Positions 1-9,680 of a DNA stretch of 64,000 bases are shown here, in pieces. The stretch's first letter is position 1. Each line of letters opens with the position of its first letter. Location: contig CM073594.1 in assembly GCA_037074705.1 (NCBI GenBank), positions 61,128,509 to 61,192,508 on the forward strand, written 5' to 3'. A program made the translations under genes and the position numbers. The notes under the pieces are model-generated. The model was not told the origin of the DNA and searched no databases. It saw nothing but the letters and a program-made list of their open reading frames with translations. This stretch comes from Zhengitettix transpicula (lineage: Eukaryota > Arthropoda > Insecta > Orthoptera > Tetrigidae).

Positions 1-367
1 TAGAAAATATACTAACTTTAACACATTAAAACAGGCCAAAGTAAAGACACAAAAACTATGTTGATAATTAAATAAAAATACCAAATAACGCTTCTGCAAA
101 TTTTGATTCAATATTAAAATTGTAAAAATAAACTTTAAATGTTTTTAAAAAAATTAATACACTAAATAAATTTTCAAGAAATAATTTATATTTAGACTGG
201 AAAAAAGAAACTTAATTCTATTTATATATTTTTACCTGAAGAAGTTCCGAAACAAAGAAACTATAAGTAGTGCTAATTTTCATTATAATAAAATTTTAAC
301 TGCTTAATATATTAAAGTATTAGCAATATATCAATAAGGTAAGGTAATAGTATGCTTATTCTTATAT
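1..367. other. AT-rich stretch, no gene seen
   Basis: Strongly AT-rich sequence with no supported open frame. It contains one copy of the dispersed hairpin motif at about 234-262 on the plus strand (CTGAAGAAGTTC followed by GAAAC). Confidence 0.6.
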
Positions 368-1044
368 ACTAGCTGAGTGACGGCGTTGCCAGGGTTGTCA
401 AATATCCATAACCCTTAATTTTACTCCAATTTTGGTTGTTTTCGCGTTATTTTTCTGTAACTATCCTTCACCACCACCCCTAAGGGTGCTTCCCTCCGAT
501 GCTGAACGAGTTTGATATTATACACAAACAACAACAGTACTATAAATCTAATATTTATTTTTGACTCGAATCTCAGTTGTATGCGCTTTATTTTCTTGTA
601 ACGGCCATCCACCCCTAAATTTGTCCTGAAAAATATTTATTCAACCCAAATATCGGCAGTCTTTGCATGTTTCAAAATTTCCATCCCTGCCCCTGGGGTT
701 TAAATGGCAACTTGAAAGTTATAATTACACTCAGCGACATCCATAACCCTGGTTTTGACTTGGTTGGTTGGTTGACGTTATACACATATAACATCCGGAG
801 AAACACTATAAATCTCTTTGAGCTCTAAAAATATTAACCGACTAAAATATCAGCCGTTTTATAATCTGTTTGTATATTTCAACCCTACTCCTGGGGGTGG
901 TAGACCTGTCTCACCCCAACAGTGTTTCTTTCCTGGTCACAAGAAACACGTGTACGAAATTTGGTGATATTTGTTTGATGGTATTAGATTTGTATGCGAA
1001 ACATATAAAAACAAACATTCATTCATACATACAAACACTTATTA
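368..1044 (+). repeat. Interspersed repeat family A, copy A1
   Basis: The copy begins with ACTAGCTGAGTG and a GGCGTTGCC box. It continues with diverged internal monomers carrying the recurring phrases 'tccataaccc', 'tttgactc.aatctcagttgt', 'atcagccgtttta' and 'cccctggg'. It ends in a short CATA-type simple repeat near 1020-1040. The same phrases recur at 15.9, 19.9, 31.6, 34.3, 62.3 and 63.5 kb, which is the evidence that it is a repeat. There is no coding capacity. The shared start and the CATA-rich 3' end suggest a non-autonomous retroposon, but the superfamily is not established. Confidence 0.75.
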
Positions 1045-2115
1045 GGTAGGTATAAACAACATTTTATAGTTCAGGATTCTTCCACTACAGTTGAGTGTTT
1101 CGTCACTGTAGAGAGACAGAAAATATTTTTGTATATACATTAAATGACATAACTATCAAATTTGACGCTCTGAAATAGGCCAGTCGGCAGAATAAAATCA
1201 AGTTGTTTTTCCTCCACGCCTCCGACTAGTGGTGTTCCTTCACATCTATCATTCTCATACAAAATGACTTAATACTTTCGGATCCTCCTATCTGGTTTTC
1301 TTTCTGAAGCGACGGAAATGTTTGGGAGGCGAGGGATGTGTGGGGGTGGGAAGGTAGTGACAAACTGCAAAGACGAGCGCTTGGCATACAAATCAGGCTC
1401 CGTAAAGAGAGAGAGATAATAAGAAAAAATAAAGAAGTGGATTTGTTCTGGGGAACGACGACGACATCGCACATATTAAGACGCTGTACGCGACGAACTA
1501 AGCAAACATTTCCTAACCTCGCTCGAAAATGAACAAACAGCCATGGCCTTGGTTAAAGGAACTTTGTTCCAGCTAACACATCTTTTTTATATATATAAAG
1601 ATATTCATTGTACAGAAAAACTAATCAATCCAAATAAATAAACTGATTATCAACCTTCCACTTGCTAAAAAAATCCATTAACAATTTGCACCAATCAGAC
1701 ACGTTCAAGATTTCACCTGCTTATTATTAATCTTTTTTAAAAAAGGCTAAGAATAATATGGAATAAAACTGATTAAGAAAAAGATTATTTTCACATCATG
1801 GAGAACATATATATCCTTTCTTATTGTATAAAATATTAACCCACGTATTGAAACTAGAATTTTAAATTATTTACATATTCATTAATATATGAAACATTTT
1901 ATAACGTACGGCTGAAAAAAAAATTTAAAAAATTTAATGTAATAGATACAAACGTCATAAAATGATTATATTTCAAATTTTTATAGACTAAGACATTAAT
2001 ATATGTATTTATATACATACAAAGAATTTAGTAATTCCACAAATATAGGTGACAAAATAAATTTTATTGTTTAACTTAATCTGACAATTATAATTTCTAA
2101 AATGAACCGAAAAAT
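1045..2115. other. Unannotated stretch; balanced island at 1221-1545
   Basis: At 1221-1545 the composition is more balanced and short overlapping open frames exist on both strands. Their translations are low in complexity and I recognise no domain. From 1546 to 2115 the sequence is AT-rich and nothing is supported. Confidence 0.45.
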
Positions 2116-2315
2116 GGTCCAATGTGTCAGATAAAAGTTGTTATTCAACTGAAACAAAAACTGAACACACTATTACGACATTTCACCCAATGTTTAGAGT
2201 TTATTATGAGGTAATAGGCTTAAATAAACAACATTCAAAACGGAAATAATATCAAATTGGCAAAAATACTTAAACATATTATTTATATGTTAGTGTATTA
2301 AATTTTAATTTGGCC
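2116..2315. mobile_element. Foldback-type element E5 (diverged)
   Basis: The left arm, read on the minus strand, carries the hairpin motif (GAAATGTCGTAAT at its outer side, positions 2171-2226). It runs outward for about 60 bases to a GGACC-type end near 2116. This arm matches the arms of E4 at 48.3-48.6 kb, including the 'taataggc' flank of the motif. A GGCC end in an ATTTGGCC context at 2306-2315 is a plausible right end, but the right arm is poorly preserved. The element is non-coding, and its family is recognised only by comparison within this window. Confidence 0.5.
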
Positions 2316-2860
2316 TGTTATTTTACTATTTTTTCATCTATTTCTATACTTTCACAACATATATTTTTTAATTTCAAGAAAAGTAATTTTTATCCTTCTG
2401 TAAATATGTTGGAAAAATCAGCAAGAAACACATTGATAGATGACTGATATTTTTAAGTTAGTATTATTATTGATTTTGAAAAAATATTTAAACTGAAGTT
2501 AGAAATTTAGATGAACATAATTATTAATATTAGTCAGATAAATTTATATCTGAAATAATAATTAATCCTATAGGAAAGAAACGATGCGAATTTATGAAAC
2601 ACTATGGAATTTACTTTATATATTCAGTACTATTAATGCATAGGAAAAAACACTTTCACGGCTTCTGGTTTTTCCTTGCACTGTAAGTTAAAATATTGGA
2701 AATAAATATATCGAAGATTATAAAAACCGGAAGTGTTAAATGGAGAAGTAAACGCAAATTCAATAGTTTTAATATTTTTGTTTCTAATTATATTGAATGA
2801 AATATAGTTTACAAACAACAACAGACACTTTATTCAGACAAATTTCCAGTTTGAAATAAT
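2316..2860. other. AT-rich stretch, nothing recognised
   Basis: AT-rich throughout. One 62-codon minus-strand open frame (2633-2821) shows no domain and is treated as chance. Confidence 0.5.
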
Positions 2861-3056
2861 AACCAACGTTTCGCTACCTATTGTTAGCTTTTCCTGGTAG
2901 CATCTTAACTGAAACATTGCGTAATACAGTTATATGGAAAGCTTTAAAGGTATTCAGGATAAGGCATTTTTATAATTTTAAGTTTAACTAACTATACTGT
3001 ATATATTTATAGTCAAATAATAACCTGAAGAAGGTACAAATTCTACCGAAACTATC
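2861..3056. mobile_element. Outward-facing hairpin-motif pair
   Basis: A minus-strand motif at 2861-2896 (CCAGGAAAAGC, then TAGCGAAACGTTGG) faces outward from a plus-strand motif at 3024-3056 (CCTGAAGAAGGTA, loop, TACCGAAAC). In the plus copy GGTA pairs with TACC directly before GAAAC. The 196-bp span and outward orientation match the pairs at 18.2, 18.5, 28.6 and 48.3 kb. The outer arms are too diverged here to define ends. Confidence 0.5.
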
Positions 3057-3108
3057 AAATATCAAAGATTTTCGCGGTATGTATTCCGAGTTAAAGTAAG
3101 CTTAAGGC

Positions 3109-3146
3109 ACGACGTTTCGATGGCATACTCTGTCATCTTTCTCAAA
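3109..3146 (-). repeat. Dispersed hairpin motif, single copy
   Basis: Read on the minus strand: TTTGAGAAAGATGACA, short loop, TGCCATCGAAACGTCG. GATG-CA pairs with TG-CATC, so the stem ends immediately before GAAACG. This is one of the cleanest hairpins of the set. Confidence 0.6.
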
Positions 3147-3690
3147 CTTTATTTATACTTTTAACTGAATTTTTTAAAATAAATGGTCTGTTATTTGTCA
3201 TTAAGTCAATTTCATTTAATGCAATAAAGTTAAGTTAAAATAAAAATTTAACACTTAAGAGATCATAAGAGTGGTTTTGTTTATAAAAGTGTATTTTTTG
3301 GCTAATACTGAATTGTTTTGAGAGAGAAAAACTAGTATCTTCTCTCCGTTAACAAAAAAACTCAATCCCAAAAATAACTGGTATATTTTTCAAGAGACTT
3401 AATTTTTTTGGTTTGCTACGTGGATCCACACAATTTTTTTCGGATCATATATATTTATATCCCAGCCTTAATAAATCTTAGAAAGTATTGGAAACATTTA
3501 CAAGAGATATTATTCTTTATTGGTGGCTATTGGCCGTATTTTTCTAATGTAATTGGTGTTTATAGGAACCAGGGTCAAGGAGACGGGAGAAAACTATAAA
3601 TTTCGATTCTAAGAAATGGTTTCATTAAAGTTTCACGACGCTCAAAGTAGTATATTTTTGTATAAGAGCGTGATTAATTTCTTTGCCTTA
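3147..3690. other. AT-rich stretch, nothing recognised
   Basis: AT-rich sequence with one short plus-strand open frame (3408-3599) that has no recognisable features. No repeat family member was identified. Confidence 0.4.
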
Positions 3691-3985
3691 ACACAGAGCG
3701 TGAAATTGCGGCAATGGACCGGGTCTGCGGAGGCGATTTGTCTGGAGGGAGCCTCGTAAAGCTGTTCCGTGCGCGCGACTGTGACGTTATTGGGCCCAAG
3801 CGTCGCGGCGCCGCTGAATCCGAGGAGGCGCCCAACACCGCGATTTACAACTCCTTAACTCACTTGAGGGGAAAGGGTTTGGGGAGAGTGTCCCAGTCCC
3901 AGCAGCCACACACTTCAGTGTCAAGGAATATTGCACCACAAATGTCGTACAGGTCCAACAGCAACTCAAAGGGGGGGGGGGAGGG
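3691..3985. other. GC- and CpG-richer island ending in a G11 run
   Basis: Composition changes abruptly here, with several GCG/CGC words in an AT-rich setting. A 92-codon open frame starts at 3714 and ends at 3992, beyond the G11 run at 3971-3981. Its translation (basic, Ser/Gly-rich) matches nothing I recognise. It could be a short CpG island, an exon fragment, or chance. I do not call it a gene. Confidence 0.35.
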
Positions 3986-4004
3986 TTGTTAATAAATTAT
4001 AAGA

Positions 4005-4322
4005 ATCGCACCTTAGTGAATTTCTATTATTCAGACAAGCTCAGAGGAAAACCTCAGACTGCTTCCGAATACACTTGGTCGAAATTGTAGATTCTTAATA
4101 AGGTGAATAACCAAGAAAAAGGATAAGATCCAAAGAGAACGGAATAAACCAAGAACCGAAAAAATCGCACCTTAGTGAATTTCTATTATTCAGACAAGCT
4201 CAGAGGAAAACCTCAGACTGCTTCCGAATACACTTGGTCGAAATTGTAGATTCTTAATAAGGTGAATAACCAAGAAAAAGGATAACATCCAAAGAGAACG
4301 GAATAAACCAAGAACCGAAAAA
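4005..4322. repeat. Tandem duplication, 2 x 159 bp
   Basis: Two head-to-tail copies of a 159-bp unit, at 4005-4163 and 4164-4322. Both start ATCGCACCTTAGTG and end at AAGAACCGAAAA. I found one difference between them (GGATAAGATCC versus GGATAACATCC), so the duplication is recent or has been homogenised. Confidence 0.92.
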
Positions 4323-4434
4323 TTTTAGATAAATATAAATCAGGCGGATTAGAGTTATTGAGTGTAGATGACAGGTAATAAATCGTCATTAAGAATAAGT
4401 AACAAGGTAGTGTAAAGTGAGAGTACAAATTACT

Positions 4435-4476
4435 CCAACGTTTCGATCAGCAGAGAAACTCTGTTCGATATCAGGG
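4435..4476 (-). repeat. Dispersed hairpin motif, single copy
   Basis: Read on the minus strand: CCTGATATCGAA, a CAGAG/CTCTG hairpin, then TGATCGAAACGTTGG. It lies about 110 bases beyond the 159-bp duplication. Confidence 0.55.
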
Positions 4477-4589
4477 AGAAAATTTCATTCAGAACTCCTT
4501 AAGGCATAGACTTTCCTTACTTTTTCTTCTGCTGGACGATTTATTACCTAGTCACTGTAAATTTAGCTCAAACAACCGAATCAGTCTTG

Positions 4590-5560
4590 TTTATATTTTT
4601 TGTCTCTCACCGAGTTTTTTGGTTACATCCCATTTTCTTGTTGATTTATCTCTTCGATCTTCCTCTTATGTTTTGGTTTGTCTTCTCTTTTATTTTATTT
4701 ATATTTCTTGTATGTCTCTGCTTTTTTAACTTTCTCGTTTATCTTTGATTTTTTCTCTCCTGTGTATCTACCATCATCCTTCCATCATTCGATATTGTCT
4801 TAGATCTTTTTCTAGTTTATTTTAATTAGATTTCTTCCATCTCTCTGCTTTTCCATTTTCTCACCTTTTCCCTATTGTCATCTCTGGTGTATATTTATCG
4901 TTATTATTCGATCTTCCCTCTATTCCTGTTCCTTCTTTCATTTTATTTTATGTATATTTCTTGAAACTCTTTGAATTTTTTTTTCGCGTTTGTCTTTGAT
5001 TTTCTCTCGTCCTGTGTATCTAACGTTGCCTCTCCATTATCTTAGTTCTTCTTCCCTTTTGCATTTCTTGTATCTCTCTACTTTTATTAGCTTCTTTCTT
5101 TTCCTTCTTTTTCCTTAGCCTTATATTTATATTTATTGCATCTCTCTGCTTTCCCTCCTCCATTTTTCCCTTCTCCTGTATATCTAGCGTTTTTCTTCAA
5201 TATTCCCCTCCTCTAATTCTTCTTCTCTTCACTTCCCTTCCCTTCCCTTTCATTTTATTTATTATTGTTGAACCTTTCTTGTTTATTAGCTTCTTCCCTA
5301 TTTCCCCCGATGTCCTTATTTGATTAATGAGTTTAGTTCGTAAACGGTTTCAGAAAAAGGCTGGCTGGCCCCGGCTCCCAGAGCCCTCTCTATCTGCTTT
5401 GTAACTATCGTTATCCTTCATTATTCCTTTCTGCTTTTGGTTCTTCTTCCTTTATATTACTTAAATTTCTCTGTTTTCAATTTTTTTATTAATTTTCCAT
5501 CTGTTTGGTGTCTACCATTATCATTAGTTCTTTCCTTTTTACCAATACTATGGAATACCC
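4590..5560. repeat. Degenerate pyrimidine-rich tandem repeat
   Basis: Nearly 1 kb with strong T/C bias on the plus strand. Degenerate units recur at roughly 110-130 bp. The box TTTCTTGTATCTCTCTGC recurs in altered form near 4701, 4829, 4953, 5063 and 5131. The box CCTGTGTATCTA recurs near 4758, 5012 and 5174. No coding potential. Confidence 0.7.
5307..5391 (+). repeat. 85-bp dispersed direct repeat, copy 1
   Basis: CCGATGTCCTTATTTGATTA through GAGCCCTCTCT. It is repeated in the same orientation at 6383-6467 with four substitutions that I counted. It is GC-richer than its surroundings and interrupts the pyrimidine-rich tract. Confidence 0.9.
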
Positions 5561-5707
5561 AGAAAAATACAACATCAATACTATTTTTTGGGGGGCGGCG
5601 TAGCTTCGTGATATTATTTCTTCTTCCTTAAAAAAAAAGGCTGATAAATTCTGAGAACTTAAAACTGCATTGTAAATGACGTCATTCGAATAATACGTGG
5701 AAATAAT

Positions 5708-6057
5708 TAGACCTTGGGCATACGGTAAGAGTTGTTTGTTGTTCCTTTTGGAACAGTCGGCCAGCTGCCTCCTAAACTGGTCAAGGCACGGAGACGGGAA
5801 TGCTGCGTCCCCAGAGCAAACTCCTCTTCCCCTATCGGAAGGGCGTGGGACAAGAACCCAATGCCCGACCTACCTGATGCAGGTTTTTCTAGGGTTTGTC
5901 CTGCCTTTAGTTTTAGGCGAATGCCGGGTAGGCCCTAGTTAACCCTTGGCTACCTTCCTCTACCCTTCCGCATCTCACCTTTCAAATCCCTTCCTATGCT
6001 ATTAAAGGAGAGTTGTCACCATGTGGATTACCTTGTTAGCCTGTTACCTAAAAAAAA
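5708..6057 (+). mobile_element. Family B retroposon, 5'-truncated copy with A-tail
   Basis: It runs from AGACCTTGGGCATACGGTAAG through 'ggccagctgcctcctaaa', 'cccgacctacctgatgcagg' and 'cccttggctaccttcctcta' to a run of eight A. The same order of blocks is present at 35190-35752 (plus, with a run of nine A) and inverted at 38842-39312. The terminal A-run indicates target-primed retroposition. The source (SINE or LINE 3' end) is not determined. The frames that cross it are not genes. Confidence 0.8.
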
Positions 6058-6382
6058 GTAAATGAAGTGAACAGACGATTTGAAGGAAACAAAAAAAAGA
6101 AATTTTAAAATAGTTTGGAAGAGCTGAAGGAGGTGGTTAATAGAGATATAAATAATCGTAACGAATCAGTTTGACCCCTGCTATCATAAAATAGTTTATA
6201 TCATTTATTTTATTGGAGCTGAACCACCAGTGAACCTGGCAAGTCGCCTCCGTCCCCTTTATAAAGACACTGTAGGGATGTTTTAGGGGACCATCACACG
6301 CGTCACCTCTGGCTATACGTTGCACAAATTAACGCCGTACAAGGGAGACTGATTGCTTCGTAACCGGAACTTCTCGAGGCAA

Positions 6383-6467
6383 CCGATGTCCTTATTTGAT
6401 TAACGAGTTTAGTCCGTAAACGGTTTCAGGAAAAGCCTGGCTGGCCCCGGCTCCCAGAGCCCTCTCT
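6383..6467 (+). repeat. 85-bp dispersed direct repeat, copy 2
   Basis: Partner of 5307-5391, in direct orientation and about 95% identical by eye. The family B retroposon lies between the two copies. Confidence 0.9.
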
Positions 6468-6670
6468 GAAATAGTGGACCTTCTGCCAGTCGCTAATTAT
6501 CATGCGGTCGCGTAATTAACTGAGGCAATTACGACTGACTTCTCGGCACCTCTCCCTGAATGGCAGCGGGGTGCTGGGCTCGAATAATTGAATAGTTGAA
6601 GGTTCTCTCAGGACTTGGATGGAGCCAGAACCCGCGTGCAGCCGGAAACGGAACGATTATCAGTTGTTTC
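6468..6670. promoter_or_regulatory. Balanced-composition island with homeodomain-type sites (candidate)
   Basis: It follows directly on repeat copy 2. It contains CTAATTATCATGCGG and CGTAATTAACTGAGG, with a further CAATTAC, in unusually GC-balanced sequence. ATTA cores like these are typical of homeodomain binding sites. No experimental or comparative support is available here. Confidence 0.25.
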
Positions 6671-7382
6671 AGTTCTGCGTCTTTGGATCACGTATGAAGT
6701 GAACCGGTGTTATCCATTTCATTATATTGACTTTTAATAAAATTCTGAAGGCAAAGAAGATACAACAATAAGTTAAATACCAATTAAAAATAAGTAGAGT
6801 CGTCCCAAGAAGAAGATGAAATATTTTTGTTATAAAATCTGCACGGAAAAGAAATTTTTTAATGCTACAGAAACAATAAACTTAAGACGTTTTTTAAATT
6901 AATTTTAAGAGCTTTTACTATAATTGTGTATTTTCGATTTCGAAGATTTTAAACAAAAACAGCTGACTATTTCTGTGATGAAGGACAGAAAAATCTGTCT
7001 TGAATGAGAGAAATGCGAATTCACATTATTCGGCTTTACCAGGAAAAAAATCACGGCGAACTGCCTCCTTTTTGAGCTCCACGGCAGTGAGCACATACAA
7101 CAGTGACATTGCGTTGTTCCTAAACTTTAACTTAACCTCAAAATTATATAACAAGGAAAAATACTTTCGTGTTACAAATGTGTGTCATTCTGAATCTTCT
7201 CTGGTCTTAAAAAAAGAAATTGACACTATAGCATAATATTTAGACATTATTAGAAGCGTAACTTTTTACGGGTTCGGTGTCGGTTACATTACAGCTGTTG
7301 TATTATTATTAGTAGTATTTTAAAATGTAATAAACAACAATTAATCGTTAATTAATTTAACTAATTCGATGAATTTTTCAAA
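6671..7382. other. Nothing recognised
   Basis: AT-rich; short opposing open frames at 6905-7236 carry no recognisable domain. Confidence 0.4.
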
Positions 7383-7406
7383 TTTACCTCACGTGAAGCG
7401 TCAAAA

Positions 7407-8334
7407 TGTAATGATTAATTGGAAGGCTTTTATTAAATGAAAAGATAGAAATTAACAAACAAAAGATTTATTTATTTTGTAGCAACAAAAAATGATTACA
7501 AACACAAAATTTGAGATCTCATTCTCTCAGGGCCTCTACTGGGTTTGATAATGGACACAAAAAATTGATTTCAAAATCTTATTAACAAACAGTTCACATT
7601 TACCTAAACAATACGTCGATAGAAATAAATTGAAAAGAAAAGAAATTAAATTTGATTGACAAAAATTAAAGAGAACGAAATCTGACTATCTTTTAATTAC
7701 GTTTACAATTAATTATTAGTTTGGTTTTGTTACTCACATCTGTCCAGCTGGTACCAGCATCCTTTTTGATTTCGGAAATACACTAATGCAAAATTTTACA
7801 CTGATTCTAAGAATCACAGATTTTACACTATTGAAGTCAAAATTGATAGGCTCCCAGGAACTCGTATGATCCTCTTTTTTGTCAGCTATCTGATGTCTGT
7901 TTGCCTTATACGAATCCTTTGATTCGCAGATTTATAAGTCTTTTACCGCTTGGGACTTAAACTGCAACTTTACTATTGTTGGCTGGCTACAGACGTAAAA
8001 CTGCACTCCTTTCCTGGCTGCTGATAGACGTAAAACTGCTAACTTAGCGATATTTACGGGGTAATATTTCCGTGAATGTTTTTACTTTGTCTTAAATTCA
8101 CAACTTTGTTTAATTATACATTAACGATGGCTAGTCTCGGCTCTAGCATTATTCGTTTTCTGAAATGTCCCGCCACCAACTAACTGTTAGTGCTCTCCAG
8201 TTTTAGCGCCCATACGCCATTTTTGACTTTCCGACAAAGCAACAGAGCTCGGCTTCATTGTCGCTTTGGAAGCTCCTGCCGCTACAATTAAATTTTATTA
8301 AAACCAATTAATGGCCTAATTAATTGGCATTACA
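7407..8334 (-). mobile_element. LTR of TGTAAT...ATTACA family (copy L1)
   Basis: Read on the minus strand it starts TGTAATGCCAATTAATTAGG at 8334 and ends AATCATTACA at 7407, about 928 bp. Its interior is collinear with the plus-strand LTR at 51581-52516: both contain the 'attttgacttccgacaaagc' region, a 'ggtttgataatggacaca' region and a 'ccctgag' block near the 3' side. Just outside the 3' end (7383-7404) is a decayed primer-binding-like sequence, TGACGCTTCACGTGAGG, corresponding to TGGCTACCACAACGTGGGGC in better copies. No internal coding region is preserved. The PBS and TATA-type target preference suggest a Ty3/Gypsy-type element; this is inference. Confidence 0.85.
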
Positions 8335-9290
8335 ATACATTTATACTTGTGAAAAATTGTTGTTGTTTTGCGGGAGATTCAGCACTTAAATTTTTTAAAA
8401 ACCATTGTAAAATTGAATCTATGAGGTTGAAAATTATTACAGCGCAAGAGGGAAAGGTAAGTAAAGACTACCGAAATATTTTACAGAAAAAAAATGTATA
8501 TTAAATACGGTCGATATGTCTAAAATACATTTGTATTAAGAACTGAAATATAATACATATAATATTGAATTTTCAGCATTAGTAAAAAACACGCAATATC
8601 GTACTGGGAAATTCTAGTCGTAGCGCCTATTATGTCGCCATTATATTATAACGTTACATTTGTAACCGTCAATCAGGCGACGGTGTTGCTGACTTGTAGA
8701 TTGAGGAATTTAGCAGCAGATGAGGTGTTTTATCCGCATGAAACTTCTTCGAAGAGTTAAAATTCAGACGAGAGGGAATAAATGTTTTATTTGATAGTTA
8801 ATGAATGAAAACTATAGTCCATCTGGGAAATTGTGTTTTTATGTGTTTAAACTTGTGCTGAGGTTGGTATATCTTCCCCTACAGTTGAAACTCCCAAGAG
8901 ATTAGTGAATAATTAGTTACGTGAGTGGAATGTTGTCATGGTTAACGTGATACAACTTGCGGTAAAATGTTAGTTTAAATTTGGAATTTTTTACAGAACA
9001 GCGTTGATAATTTGAAAATCTGAAAGGAATCTATTTATATTAAATAAAAAGTGTTTGCCTAAAAGATATATTTCTTTACAGCAGTAAACTATACAGTTTT
9101 CTAATCATCTGAGGTCTATTATTTTAAGTTGTGAACCATTTATAAAATGTATTTATAAAGAACGATGTAAATTGCACGTCATGAGGATGGCATTTATTTG
9201 AAGTACGACGTCTGGACAGTGTATATTTAGACGAATCCACGATTTTTATCATAGTACATCAAACGTGGTCAAATTTGGCACACGAGCCGT
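8335..9290. other. Nothing recognised
   Basis: AT-rich sequence beside the 5' end of the LTR. No open frame or repeat-family match was supported. Confidence 0.4.
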
Positions 9291-9680
9291 CCGTAGAAAC
9301 CTTGTCCCTCTAATTGGGGGACGTCGACTGCTGCCTCGGCGCGGAAGTTTGCAGTGGGCGTCATATCCGTCCGCCGCCGGTGACGTCACGCCGGGTATTA
9401 AGGAGCAGGTTGTGCTCCGGAACGGCTTCTAAATAATTCATGAAAGTTTTTAGTCGTCACTAAATCGAACGACGGAATTGTTCAAATCATGATTTCCATT
9501 TCGCAAGGAGAATTTTTAAAAGCTAAAGGGACGAGGTGTAACGTGGGTGGTAGGAGAAAGGGGAGTTTGTCGTCATCGAGAATCGCAAGTGTCAGAGGGG
9601 GTTGTTCGCGTCAAAGGGGGTTATAACAACGGGATCGTCTTCCTGAAACACGAGGTCGCATCTCCTAAATAATGGATAAG
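9291..9680. promoter_or_regulatory. CpG-richer island with a consensus CRE (candidate)
   Basis: A GC-rich block contains the perfect CRE palindrome TGACGTCA at 9381-9388 within 'gccgccggtgacgtcacgcc', followed by a TTCATGAA palindrome. CREs bind CREB/ATF-type bZIP proteins in animals. No TATA box or transcript structure can be assigned, so promoter versus enhancer is open. Confidence 0.35.

Noticed and set aside
3714..3992. 92-codon plus-strand frame in a GC-rich island
   Set aside because: No recognised domain; it runs through a G11 homopolymer into a Gly tail, and an opposing frame is equally open, as expected from local GC content.
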